NCBI GenBank assembly: GCA_039808865.1
Contig: JBDHTW010000006.1
Coordinates: 23,524-87,523, forward strand
Direction: 5' to 3'
Source: Benzoatithermus sp039808865
GTDB taxonomy: Bacteria; Pseudomonadota; Alphaproteobacteria; Geminicoccales; Geminicoccaceae
DNA: 64,000 nucleotides
Positions 33,334 through 41,649 of this stretch are shown here, piece after piece; the stretch's first letter is position 1; each line of letters opens with the position of its first letter. Made by a program: the position numbers and the translations under genes. Under the pieces are notes generated by a model. That model had not been told where the DNA came from, ran no database searches, and saw nothing but the letters and a program-made list of their open reading frames with translations.

Positions 33334-34185
33334 TCACACCGTCAGGGCCATGGGGCCGTGATCGAAGAGCGCCGGCTGGTTCGGCATCTCCTCGGTCACG
33401 ACCTCGAACCGCGCCAGCCGCGACGACCCGAAGCTCGTCGACAGCGCCACGTCGGTCGCGTCCCGGCCGACGGCCATCAGGATGCGCCCGACGCGCGGCC
33501 GGTTGTGGCGGGCATCGAACGTGTACCAGCGCCCGCTGAGATAGGCCTCGAACCAGGCGCTGAAATCCATCGGGTCCGGCACCGGCGGCACGTTGATGTC
33601 GCCGAGATAGCCGGTGCAGTAGCGGGCCGGGATGTTCATGCAGCGGCACAGCGTGATGGCCAGATGGGCGAAGTCGCGGCAGACGCCGGTCCGATCGACG
33701 AAGCCGCCATGCGCCGTGCGCAAGGAATCGGCGTTCTGGTAGTTGAAGGCGATGTGGTTGTGGACGAAGTCGCAGATGGCCTGCACACGCGCCCAGCCCA
33801 GCGGCGTGTTGGCGAACTGGGACCAGGCGAAATCGCTCAGCCGGTCGGTGTCGCAGTAGCGGCTGCCCAGCAGAAAAACGAGCACGTCGTCCGGCAGATT
33901 TTGGATGTCGTGCTGCACGGCATTGTAGTCGACGACGTCGGGCAGGCCACTGTCGTAGATTTCGAACTCGGTCGAGATCGTCGTCAGCCCGGGTGGGGCG
34001 ACGATCCGGGTACAGGCATTGCCGAACCCGTCGACATATTCCCAGGCCTGCATGGGCCGATCGAAATTCAGCACCTGATCCGTCAATAGATCGACGCGGC
34101 GCGATGGGTGGATATTGAGCGCCAGCAGCATCGGCGTAGGCTGCGCGCACTCGTAGCCTAGAGTGAATCCGGCACGTATTTTCAC
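33334..34185 (-). CDS. transglutaminase-like protein lacking the catalytic histidine
   Basis: A 283-residue transglutaminase/papain-like fold protein. The core shows Cys169 in DRTGVCRDFAHLAITLC and Asp224 in RWYTFDARHN, but the position of the catalytic histidine is Ser209 (MDFSAWFEAYL). I recall this S-A-W form from related proteins, so it may define a non-classical or inactive subgroup rather than a local mutation. The GTG start at 34185 leads into MKIRAGFTLGYECAQPTPML; the open frame further upstream belongs to the next gene in another phase. It lies 44 bases downstream of a complete transglutaminase-like gene. The substrate is unknown; protease or peptide-ligase activity is possible but unproven. 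Confidence 0.85.
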   Translation of the reverse strand: MKIRAGFTLGYECAQPTPMLLALNIHPSRRVDLLTDQVLNFDRPMQAWEYVDGFGNACTRIVAPPGLTTISTEFEIYDSGLPDVVDYNAVQHDIQNLPDDVLVFLLGSRYCDTDRLSDFAWSQFANTPLGWARVQAICDFVHNHIAFNYQNADSLRTAHGGFVDRTGVCRDFAHLAITLCRCMNIPARYCTGYLGDINVPPVPDPMDFSAWFEAYLSGRWYTFDARHNRPRVGRILMAVGRDATDVALSTSFGSSRLARFEVVTEEMPNQPALFDHGPMALTV

Positions 34186-34229
34186 GGTCTTCCCGTCTCT
34201 TGACGATTTTCGGGTCGTAGTCCTGGGAC

Positions 34230-35171
34230 TTACCTCAGAACGGCGGCAACCGAGGACGGTTCCACGATCTGATCGCGGGGCGAGCCTTCGTCTTCGCCGC
34301 CGGTCGTGGTCACGTTCACCTGGACGTTGATGTCGAGATGATCGGAAGCGAGACCATGGTAGCTGCCGGTCAAAGGCATGGCTTGGCTGGGATCGCGCGC
34401 GACCGCCACCCGGATCAGGTCGCGGTTGCCGACGATGCCATTGGTCGGGTCGAACTCGACCCAGCCGGCCCCGGGCAGGTAGACCTGACACCAGGCGTGG
34501 GTCGCGCCCCCGCCCAGATTGCTCGAGCCGTCGCGGCTGGCGACATAGATGTAGCCGCTGACGAAGCGCGCGGCGAAGCCCAGCGAGCGAACGGCCTCCA
34601 TCATCAGGAGCGCGAAGTCGCGGCAGGTGCCGCGCCGCAGCCGCAGGGTGAGGACCGGCGGCTGCGTTCCAGGCTCGGTCCGGCGCCGGTAGACGAAGCT
34701 CTCGTGGATCGCGTAGCACAGCGTCATCAGCAGCGTGCCGGTGTCGGTCCGCCCGCGCGCGCTGACGAACTGGCGCGCCCAGCGGCCGACCTCGTCCGCA
34801 TCGTCGGGATAATGGCGGCGGATCGTGCCGGCGAGATCGGCCGCCTCGTCGGGATCATAGGCGAAAGGGTAGTGCAGCGCCTCGTCGTCGATCTGGAAGT
34901 CGGGTGCTGCGAGCGGCGTGTGGTCGAGCCGGATCCGCGTCTCGAAGCGAAGCTCGGCCGCCGGCCGGTCGAAGGTGAGCCGAGTGACGCAGTTGCCGAA
35001 CACATCGTGCAGCCAGCGCACTTGGCTCGGCGTCGGACTGACCTCGAGCCGTGAACTCAGCAGACGCTGGTCGTAGCTGTCCCGCGGCCGGTACATCAGC
35101 CGGTGCTCACCGAAGCGAACCGGCTGTGCATACCGGTAGAGCGTGATATGGCGTACGGAGAATAAGGTCAT
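34230..35171 (-). CDS. transglutaminase-like cysteine protein with bacterial N-terminal domain
   Basis: A 313-residue protein with the bacterial transglutaminase N-terminal beta region (SVRHITLYRYAQPVRFGEHR, LHDVFGNCVTRLTF) followed by the catalytic core. The triad is complete: Cys183 in RRGTCRDFALLMMEAVR, His225 in GGATHAWCQVYLPGAGW and Asp241 in VEFDPTNGIVGNRD. No signal peptide is visible, suggesting a cytosolic enzyme. It pairs with the downstream histidine-less paralogue, probably in one transcript. Such pairs are widespread in alphaproteobacteria, often near peptide-ligase-like genes, none of which are present here. Confidence 0.9.
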   Translation of the reverse strand: MTLFSVRHITLYRYAQPVRFGEHRLMYRPRDSYDQRLLSSRLEVSPTPSQVRWLHDVFGNCVTRLTFDRPAAELRFETRIRLDHTPLAAPDFQIDDEALHYPFAYDPDEAADLAGTIRRHYPDDADEVGRWARQFVSARGRTDTGTLLMTLCYAIHESFVYRRRTEPGTQPPVLTLRLRRGTCRDFALLMMEAVRSLGFAARFVSGYIYVASRDGSSNLGGGATHAWCQVYLPGAGWVEFDPTNGIVGNRDLIRVAVARDPSQAMPLTGSYHGLASDHLDINVQVNVTTTGGEDEGSPRDQIVEPSSVAAVLR

Positions 35172-35320
35172 CGCTTCTTTACGCCCCCGGAGCGGTCAAA
35201 ACCACCGGACCGGCGGCGAACATGACGCAGCACGCGCGAGACGGCATTCGGACACGGGTTGGTTTCGCTCGGCTGCCGTCACGCCGGCGGGTTCATGCGG
35301 CAGCGACGGTCATAGTGTGG

Positions 35321-35890
35321 TCACCGGCGCGCGCGGTCAACCTTCCGTGATGGCTGCTCCCCGGCCTCGGCCGCCTCGTCCCCGCCCTGATCGGCGAGGT
35401 TCGGGAATTCCCCGAGATTGGCCTGCAGCGTCGCCTCTTCGATTGGCTCGTCCGGGTCGCCACTGTAGGGCAGATCGGCCCTGTTACGGGCAATTTCCTC
35501 GGCCACGAGCTCGGACGCGATCCGCCAATGGTCCTCGGCCCGGCCGTGCGGCCCACCCTCGGACTGCCACAGCTCGTAGGCCTTGCGGCGCACACGCTCC
35601 TCGAACGGCTCGTCGGCCGGCAGATCCTCGGCGGCGTGGCGCACCTCTTCCTCGAGATCGGTGAGACCGTCCACGGTCTCGTCGTCGAAATCACGGCGAG
35701 CGGCATCCGCCACCAGCCAATCTTGCGCCGTGCTGTCCTCCGGCTGCGTGGCGCCCTGCTCGTCGTAGCTGTCGACGTCGCGACCGAACACCGCCATCGA
35801 CGGATCCTGCTCGGGTGCCCGCCGCCGTGCACGCGCCAAGGCGGCCCGCTCTTCGTCGGCCGTGCTCGTCGTGCCCTTGCGCGCCACCAT
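35321..35890 (-). CDS. DUF2934-containing hydrophilic protein
   Basis: A 189-residue, highly charged, probably largely disordered cytosolic protein. The only recognisable domain is DUF2934 at about residues 96-125: EERVRRKAYELWQSEGGPHG followed by RAEDHWRIASEL. The rest is rich in Asp, Glu, Arg and Ala. ATG 35890 has GGGAGGGGG before it, which fixes the start. It lies downstream of the transglutaminase pair's promoter region but is transcribed separately. The function of DUF2934 is not established. Confidence 0.75.
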   Translation of the reverse strand: MVARKGTTSTADEERAALARARRRAPEQDPSMAVFGRDVDSYDEQGATQPEDSTAQDWLVADAARRDFDDETVDGLTDLEEEVRHAAEDLPADEPFEERVRRKAYELWQSEGGPHGRAEDHWRIASELVAEEIARNRADLPYSGDPDEPIEEATLQANLGEFPNLADQGGDEAAEAGEQPSRKVDRARR

Positions 35891-36006
35891 TTCCCCCTCC
35901 CGTCCAAGGACGTTGGTGCGCCGGCCGATGCCTGGCCGCGCCCGTCTAGAACATCGACCTGCGCCGATTGTTCCGCCTCGGGCGACCGGCTGGCGCCAGG
36001 ACCGGC

Positions 36007-37074
36007 TCAGGCAGCCAAGCCGCGTGCAGGGACCGAATCGTGCGCGTCCTCCGGCCGTGTCGCGTCGTCGAACACCAGTTCCGCGATCGTGCCACGGCCG
36101 TTCCAACCGGGGCGCAGGCTGAAGGTCCCGTTGAGCTGGCGCGCAAAGGCACGGATGATGCCGAGGCCGAGGCTGTTGCCCGCCGCGCCGTCCGCATCGG
36201 CTGGCAGCCCACGACCGTCGTCCGTGACCGAAAGGCGAACCGTGGCAGCCTCGGCACGCTTGAGCGCGAGCACGATCGTGCCGGTGCCGTCGGCGCCGAA
36301 GCCATGCTCGAGCGCGTTGCTGACGAGCTCGTGCGCCACCATGATCAAGGGCACGGCCTTGTCCGGTCGCCAGACCATGGTCGGATCGACGTCGGTCCGG
36401 CAGGCCACGCCCACCGGGCGCTGCGCGCTGATCAGCCGCTGTGTCATCGACGCGAGCACCTCATCCAGCTCGACCACCTCGCCGCCGTTGCGATAGAGGC
36501 TGCGATGCACGTCCGCGAACAGGTTGATCCGGGCGCGGGCATTCCGGAATGCCGCCTTGGCCACCGGGTCGGTGATCCGCCGGGCATGCAGGCCGATGAG
36601 GCCGGTGATCTGCTGCAGATTGTTGCCGACCCGGTGGCGCACCTCGCTCAGCAGCAGCTCGCGCTCCTGCAACAGGGCGGCCTTTTCCTCCAGGGCCGCC
36701 GCGAGGCCGACGCGGGCTTTGTGCTCGCGTTGGGCGACGGCGTGCAGCGTCGCCACGATCCAGACCATGAAGCCGCCGAGCACGACATAGAACGCCAGGG
36801 CGATGGCATCCGTCGGCGCCGATCCCGCCTGGCCGGGGTTCCCGGGCATGAAGATGGCCCAGGCCCCGAAGCCACCGACGACCATCGTCAGCAGTCCCGG
36901 GCCGAACCCGCCGATGAACGTGCTGAGGACGATGGCCGGAAAGATGGTCAGGAAGGGATAACCTAGCAGCACGTCGGCGAACGCCAGCCTGCCACCGATC
37001 GCCACCAGCACGATCGCGACGGCAGCAGCATAGGCGGTAGCGCCTTTGCGGCGCAGGGCCAGGACGTCGATCAC
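36007..37074 (-). CDS. HisKA_2/HWE-type sensor histidine kinase with DUF4118-like membrane domain
   Basis: A 355-residue inner membrane kinase. The first 110 residues form about four membrane helices of the DUF4118/KdpD-like kind (LGYPFLTIFPAIVLSTFIGG onward), with little periplasmic sequence. A short coiled linker leads to the HisKA_2 dimerisation motif with phospho-acceptor His147 (LLSEVRHRVGNNLQQITGL). The ATPase part has ELVSNALEHGFG, VTDDGRGLP and LGLGIIRAFARQLNG. The GTG start at 37074 overlaps the response regulator stop (GTGA), so the two are translationally coupled. The stimulus is unknown. Confidence 0.9.
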   Translation of the reverse strand: MIDVLALRRKGATAYAAAVAIVLVAIGGRLAFADVLLGYPFLTIFPAIVLSTFIGGFGPGLLTMVVGGFGAWAIFMPGNPGQAGSAPTDAIALAFYVVLGGFMVWIVATLHAVAQREHKARVGLAAALEEKAALLQERELLLSEVRHRVGNNLQQITGLIGLHARRITDPVAKAAFRNARARINLFADVHRSLYRNGGEVVELDEVLASMTQRLISAQRPVGVACRTDVDPTMVWRPDKAVPLIMVAHELVSNALEHGFGADGTGTIVLALKRAEAATVRLSVTDDGRGLPADADGAAGNSLGLGIIRAFARQLNGTFSLRPGWNGRGTIAELVFDDATRPEDAHDSVPARGLAA

Positions 37075-37556
37075 GGCTGCCGGAAGGCGTGCTCGATCGC
37101 CTTGGCCAGTTCGGACACGTTGACGGGCTTCGCCAGGACCTGGGCGCCGGGAACCGCAGCCTCGATGCGCGCCATCGTCGCCTGGTCGCCATAGGCGGTG
37201 ACGAAGATGATGCTGGCGCTCGATCCTGCGGCGATGGCCGCGGCGGTGACGATGCCTTCGTCACCTTTGCGCCCCAGGCGCACATCCATGAGGATGACCT
37301 CGGGACCGGCATCGTGCGCCAACCGCAGGGCCTCGCGTGGATTGGCGGCTATGCCGGCCACGACATGCCCCATATCCTCGACCATCGCCTCCAGGGTCAG
37401 CGCCACGAGGGCCTCGTCCTCGACGATCAGCACCCGTCGTTCGACCGCGGCGACGGGCTGCTGGCCACCGATCGGGTCCCAGGCACCGGGCCACGCCTGG
37501 ACATGCTCCCGTGGCGGAGCCGTCCAGTCGGCACCTGCAATGGCGCTACCTGCCAT
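37071..37556 (-). CDS. single-domain response regulator
   Basis: A 161-residue receiver protein without an output domain. After about 40 poorly conserved residues comes VLIVEDEALVALTLEAMVED with acidic residues 46-48, phospho-acceptor Asp91 in EVILMDVRLG, the conserved Thr120 and Lys143. It probably relays phosphate from the coupled kinase to another protein, as single-domain regulators do. The receiver could start later than 37556, but no better start codon is in frame close to it. It is the first gene of a two-gene unit. Confidence 0.88.
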   Translation of the reverse strand: MAGSAIAGADWTAPPREHVQAWPGAWDPIGGQQPVAAVERRVLIVEDEALVALTLEAMVEDMGHVVAGIAANPREALRLAHDAGPEVILMDVRLGRKGDEGIVTAAAIAAGSSASIIFVTAYGDQATMARIEAAVPGAQVLAKPVNVSELAKAIEHAFRQP

Positions 37557-37655
37557 GGTCTGCCGGCTCCGTCATGCTGCGCTTGGCATCCCACCCCCCG
37601 CTCCGGCTTTTCGCACGAAGGCAGGCACCTTGTCACGATCACAGCCGCAAGCCAC

Positions 37656-37886
37656 TCAGTCGTCGTCCTTGTCGTGATCCTTGAGCTGATCGTAGATGAA
37701 GCCGCCGGCACCGCCGACCACGGCGCCCGTCGCGGCATTGCCCAGGATGCTGCCGGCGCCGAGCGCCCCTAGTCCGGCACCGCCTGCCGCGCCGATCGCC
37801 GCTCCCTTGCCGGTGTTGCCACAGCCCGTCGCCGCCCCGGCGGTGGCCAGCAGCACGAGCGCCAGTCCGGCCCGGTTGATCCACAT
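37656..37886 (-). CDS. small glycine-zipper lipoprotein
   Basis: A 76-residue exported protein. A hydrophobic N-terminus (INRAGLALVLLATAGAATGC) ends in ATGC, an acceptable lipobox, so Cys22 is probably lipidated. The mature part is a glycine zipper (GAAIGAAGGAGLGALGAGS, NAATGAVVGGAGGFIYDQL) with an acidic tail, as in Rick_17kDa/OsmB-like outer membrane lipoproteins. ATG 37886 begins the signal; longer frames upstream do not. Family function is vague, mostly envelope stress. It stands alone between the response regulator and the DUF1622 gene. Confidence 0.8.
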   Translation of the reverse strand: MWINRAGLALVLLATAGAATGCGNTGKGAAIGAAGGAGLGALGAGSILGNAATGAVVGGAGGFIYDQLKDHDKDDD

Positions 37887-37968
37887 CGCACTGTCCTTTG
37901 CAGATTGATCCCTGCGCAGGACAACGTTCCGGACGGGCGAAGGCTCCGGCATGCCCCGGCGGCCGGAT

Positions 37969-38385
37969 TCAGGCGTCGGGGTGCGGCCCGGGCATCCGCC
38001 GTTCACCACGAGCATCGCCTGCCGCTGCGCGCCGCCAGGGCCAGAGCCCTTCGATCTCGGTCTCGAGCGAGAAGCTCAGGAAGGTGCGGATCGCGACGAT
38101 GGCGGCGAGCAGTCCCACGCTCTCGAACGTCAACGGGGCCGTGATCGTGGTGATGATGTCGGCACCGACCAGCAGCTCGAGGCCGAGGAGAATGCCGCGG
38201 CCGAGGTTCGAGCGCAGCTCGCCATAGGCGGTGGCCCAGGGCTGCCGCCGCATGCCCTGGGCGGCGAAGACGACCAGAGAGGCCACGACGCCGAGGAGGA
38301 TCACGCCGACCCCGACGAGCTCGATCACCCGAGCAGCCAGCTCGGCCCATCCATACGCGCCTTGAAGCGCTTCCATGGCGATCAT
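37969..38385 (-). CDS. DUF1622 membrane protein
   Basis: A 138-residue inner membrane protein with three helices (ARVIELVGVGVILLGVVASL, GILLGLELLVGADIITTITA, VGLLAAIVAIRTFLSFSLET). The ELRSNLGRGILLGLELLVGA motif identifies DUF1622. Starts at 38385 and 38376 are both possible. It follows ilvB on the same strand after a strong hairpin, in the place where ilvN/ilvH would usually be. Function unknown. Confidence 0.85.
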   Translation of the reverse strand: MIAMEALQGAYGWAELAARVIELVGVGVILLGVVASLVVFAAQGMRRQPWATAYGELRSNLGRGILLGLELLVGADIITTITAPLTFESVGLLAAIVAIRTFLSFSLETEIEGLWPWRRAAAGDARGERRMPGPHPDA

Positions 38386-38470
38386 CCGCGCTGCGCCGTT
38401 AGCCTCGGCAACAGCCTGCGACGGATGCCGGCATGTCGTCGCCGGCGGCCGACCGCGATGTTCGGAGCCC

Positions 38471-38498
38471 GCCTGCCGCGGCGACGACCGCGGCAGGC
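38471..38498 (-). terminator. strong 11-bp hairpin downstream of ilvB
   Basis: GCCTGCCGCGG at 38471-38481 pairs perfectly with CCGCGGCAGGC at 38488-38498 around a six-base loop. It lies 17 bases after the ilvB stop in the 129-base gap before the DUF1622 gene. There is no T-run, so it may be a rho-dependent 3' end or processing hairpin rather than a classical terminator. Confidence 0.5.
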
Positions 38499-38514
38499 CG
38501 GACCCGGATCGGCC

Positions 38515-40311
38515 TCAGACGAGCACCATGCCCTCTTCCGAGATCGCCTCGTGCGCGCCGTCATCCTCGGGGCTGAGCTTGATCTCGTTGTGGGCGGCAC
38601 CGCCCGGGATCATCGGGTAGACGTTCTCGGTGCGCTCGACCACGATGTCGGCGATCACCGGCTTGTCCGAACGCAGCATGGCCTCGATCACGCCATCGAG
38701 CTCGTCGATGCTCGTGGCCCGCAGGCCGACGCCGCCGAACGCCTCGGCCAGCTTCACGAAGTCCGGCAGGCTGTCCATGTAGCTCTCGGCGTGCCGGGAG
38801 CCATGGAAGAAGTCCTGCCACTGCCGGACCATGCCCATGTAGCTGTTGTTCAGGATGAAGTTCTTGACCGGCAGCCGGTACTGCATGGCCGTCGACATCT
38901 CCTGCATGTTCATGACCCAGGAGGCGTCGCCGGAGATGCAGACCACCGTGGCATCCGGATGGGCGACCTGCACGCCGATCGCGGCCGGAAAGCCGTAGCC
39001 CATCGTGCCGAGGCCGCCCGAGGTCATCCAGCGCAGCGGTTTGTCGAACGGGAAGTGCTGCGCCGCCCACATCTGGTGCTGGCCGACATCGGTGGTGATG
39101 TAGGTGTCCAGATGCTTGGTCGCCTCGTACAGGCGCCGCACCGCGGTCTGCGGCTTGATGATCCGGCCGTTCTGGCGGAAGCGGAAGGAATCCTTCTTCT
39201 GCCAGTCGCGGATCTGCGCCCACCACGGCTCGATCGTCGCCCGGCTGACGCTGTTCGAGCGTCGCCGCCAGGCTGCGGTCAACGCATCGATGCATTTTTG
39301 CGCATCGCCGACGATCGCCACGTCGACGCCCACGTTCTTGTTGATCGAGGACGGATCGATGTCGATGTGGATCTTCTTGCTGCGCGGCGAGAAGCCGTCC
39401 ACGCGGCCGGTGACGCGATCGTCGAACCGGGCGCCGATGCAGACCATCACGTCGCAGTCGTACATGGCGAGATTCGCCTCGTACGTGCCGTGCATGCCGA
39501 GCATGCCGATGAACTGCGGGTCGGAGGCCGGGAAGGCGCCGAGGCCCATCAGCGTCAGCGTGATCGGGTAGCCGGTGGCGCGAACCAGCTCGGTCAGCCG
39601 GGCGCAGGCCTCGGCCCCGGCGTTCACCACGCCGCCGCCGACATAGAAGATCGGCCGCTCGGCATGGGCCAGCAGCTCGGCCGCCTCCTCGATCCGGTTG
39701 GCGTCGGGCTCGGTGCGCGGATGGTAGGTCCGGTGCCGGATCTCGTCCTTGCCCTGGTAGCTGGCCTTGGCCATCTGGACGTTCTTCGGCAGGTCGACCA
39801 CGACCGGGCCGGGTCGGCCGGAGCGGGCGACGTGGAACGCCTCGTGGATGACGCGGGCCAGATCGTCGGCGCTCTTCACCAGATAGTTGTGCTTGGTGCA
39901 CGGGCGGGTGATGCCCACCGTGTCGGCTTCCTGGAACGCATCGTTGCCGATCATGTGCGTCGGCACCTGGCCGGTCAGGCAGACGATCGGCACCGAATCC
40001 ATCAAGGCGTCGGTGAGGCCGGTCACGGCATTGGTCGCACCGGGACCGGACGTGACCAGGACCACGCCGACCTTGCCGGTCGAGCGGGCATAGCCCTCGG
40101 CGGCGTGCACCGCCGCCTGCTCGTGCCGCACCAGCACGTGACGCAGCTTGTTCTGCTGGAAGAGCGCGTCGTAGAGCGGAAGCACCGCGCCGCCCGGGTA
40201 GCCGAAGATTACCTCGACCCCCTGCTCGACCAGCGCCTGAATGACCACCTGCGCGCCGGTCATCGTCTGCGCGTCCTGGGTGGTGGCGATCTGCGTCGTC
40301 GCAGCGGTCAT
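38515..40311 (-). CDS. ilvB: acetolactate synthase, large catalytic subunit
   Basis: A 598-residue thiamine diphosphate and FAD enzyme that makes acetolactate or acetohydroxybutyrate for valine, leucine and isoleucine. Visible motifs are VEVIFGYPGGAVLPLYDALF, RHEQAAVHAAEGYARSTGKV with the catalytic glutamate, GVVLVTSGPGATNAVTGLTD, and the ThDP-binding GDASWVMNMQEMSTA with NNSYMGMVRQWQ. AGGAG lies before ATG 40311. The regulatory subunit gene ilvN/ilvH, normally next to it, is not in the window. The region upstream carries a promoter candidate and a possible short peptide gene. Confidence 0.95.
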   Translation of the reverse strand: MTAATTQIATTQDAQTMTGAQVVIQALVEQGVEVIFGYPGGAVLPLYDALFQQNKLRHVLVRHEQAAVHAAEGYARSTGKVGVVLVTSGPGATNAVTGLTDALMDSVPIVCLTGQVPTHMIGNDAFQEADTVGITRPCTKHNYLVKSADDLARVIHEAFHVARSGRPGPVVVDLPKNVQMAKASYQGKDEIRHRTYHPRTEPDANRIEEAAELLAHAERPIFYVGGGVVNAGAEACARLTELVRATGYPITLTLMGLGAFPASDPQFIGMLGMHGTYEANLAMYDCDVMVCIGARFDDRVTGRVDGFSPRSKKIHIDIDPSSINKNVGVDVAIVGDAQKCIDALTAAWRRRSNSVSRATIEPWWAQIRDWQKKDSFRFRQNGRIIKPQTAVRRLYEATKHLDTYITTDVGQHQMWAAQHFPFDKPLRWMTSGGLGTMGYGFPAAIGVQVAHPDATVVCISGDASWVMNMQEMSTAMQYRLPVKNFILNNSYMGMVRQWQDFFHGSRHAESYMDSLPDFVKLAEAFGGVGLRATSIDELDGVIEAMLRSDKPVIADIVVERTENVYPMIPGGAAHNEIKLSPEDDGAHEAISEEGMVLV

Positions 40312-40399
40312 GGAACAACTCCTCGGGCGCCCTAGCCCGCTCTACTGAAGGTTGACTTGTCCGGGATCAGCCCGACAGCCCCTGCCGCCGGGGTCGCGC

Positions 40400-40428
40400 A
40401 CACTAATGCGATGCCCCCGGCAGGTCAA
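40400..40428 (-). promoter_or_regulatory. candidate sigma70-type promoter of ilvB
   Basis: Read on the minus strand, TTGACC (40428-40423) and TAGTGT (40405-40400) are 17 bases apart, about 90 bases before the ilvB start. The -35 is near consensus, the -10 is weaker. The transcribed leader would be about 80 bases long; I see no clear attenuator pair of stems in it. Confidence 0.4.
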
Positions 40429-40544
40429 CGACCGCGTCCGGCCAATATTGGTCGCGTGCCCGGGCCCAGGTAATTCTCCGCGATCCAAGCGGAAATAGCG
40501 CCGACGGCAAGGATCGCTGCAGCCGCGGGCCGCGATGCCGCCAC
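40425..40544 (-). CDS. possible 39-residue membrane peptide upstream of ilvB
   Basis: A GTG-started open frame in the otherwise empty 381-base stretch between miaA and ilvB (40312-40692). GAGG lies eight bases before the GTG. The peptide has a short polar start, one hydrophobic segment (PAAAAILAVGAISAWIAENY) and a basic tail with LGPGTRPILAGRGR. The stop codon overlaps the -35 box proposed for ilvB. I know no family for it. It could be a real small protein, or chance coding in GC-rich DNA. Confidence 0.3.
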   Translation of the reverse strand: MAASRPAAAAILAVGAISAWIAENYLGPGTRPILAGRGR

Positions 40545-40692
40545 CTTCCCGACCTCGCCCGGACAGATCGACGCCAATGCCTGCCTCTCTACTGCGCCGA
40601 TCGTCGCCCGCTACTTCCCGGCACGTGCGGCACCAGCGTCTCGACGTCGGGCGCCGAGCGCGACGATGGCATCCGCGGCGTGGACCATCGGC

Positions 40693-41637
40693 TCAGCCGG
40701 TGCCCGCGATCAGCGCACCGGCCACCGCCAGCGCCGCCTCGCTCTCGCCCGTGACCTCGAGTGGCCGCAGCTCCGGCAGCTGGTGGCGGAACCATGTTCG
40801 CTGGCGCTTGGCGTACTGGCGAATCTGCGCGGCGATGGCCTCGCGCGCACGAGCGGGCGGAAGCTCGCCACGCCAGACCGCGGCGAGCTCGCGCAGGCCG
40901 TGCACCTTGGCGATCGGCAGCGCCGTCGCATCCGGCAGACGATCCAGCAACGCGCGAACCTCGTCCATGGCGCCTTCGGCCAGCATCGTCGCGAGCCGGG
41001 CCTCGATCCGCGGGTTGACGAGCGCCGGCGGCGGCACGAGGGCGAGGCCGGTCGGCGGCGATGGCAAGGGCAGCCGCTGCCGCGGCTCGGCCTGCCACTG
41101 CAGAAGCGACCGGCCCGTGGCCTCGATCACCTCCAACGCCCGCAGCAGGCGCTGGCGATCGCCAGCGCGCAGGCGGGCTGCCATGGCGGGATCGCGCTGC
41201 CGCAGGCGGGCATGGATCGCTTCGGCCGGGACGTCCGCCGCCCAGTGGCGCAGCTCCGCCCGCAGTCCTGAGGGAATGACCGGCATCGCCGGCAGGCCGT
41301 GCAGCAGCGCCTGCAGATAGAGGCCGGTGCCGCCGGTGACGAGGACCGGACGCTCGCCGGCGTCGGCCAGGGCCTGTTGCAGCAGCGCCAGCCAGCGGCC
41401 GACCGAGGGCTGCTCATCGGCGGCGAGCACCCCGTACAGGCGGTGTGGCGCCGCCGCCTCGTCGGCCGCCGACGGGCGGGCGGTGAGGATCGGCAGATCG
41501 GCGAACAGCTGCTGGCTGTCGGCGTTGACGACGACGGCATCGAGCGCGCGGGCCAGGGCCAAGGCCAGGGCCGACTTGCCGCTGGCGGTGCTGCCGCCTA
41601 TGACGACCAGCGTTCCCCCTGCCCGTGTCACCTTCAC
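40693..41637 (-). CDS. miaA: tRNA dimethylallyltransferase
   Basis: A 314-residue enzyme that adds an isopentenyl group to A37 of tRNAs reading UNN codons. The P-loop GGSTASGKSALALALAR is near the N-terminus, followed by VVVNADSQQLFADLPILTAR, PHRLYGVL, LVTGGTGLYLQALLHGL and the C-terminal RQYAKRQRTWFRHQLP. The GTG start at 41637 (alternative GTG 41631) leaves only 12 bases to the divergent serB start. The order ilvB-miaA-serB-degP is common in alphaproteobacteria. Confidence 0.94.
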   Translation of the reverse strand: MKVTRAGGTLVVIGGSTASGKSALALALARALDAVVVNADSQQLFADLPILTARPSAADEAAAPHRLYGVLAADEQPSVGRWLALLQQALADAGERPVLVTGGTGLYLQALLHGLPAMPVIPSGLRAELRHWAADVPAEAIHARLRQRDPAMAARLRAGDRQRLLRALEVIEATGRSLLQWQAEPRQRLPLPSPPTGLALVPPPALVNPRIEARLATMLAEGAMDEVRALLDRLPDATALPIAKVHGLRELAAVWRGELPPARAREAIAAQIRQYAKRQRTWFRHQLPELRPLEVTGESEAALAVAGALIAGTG

Positions 41638-41649
41638 GCTGGAGCGCCC

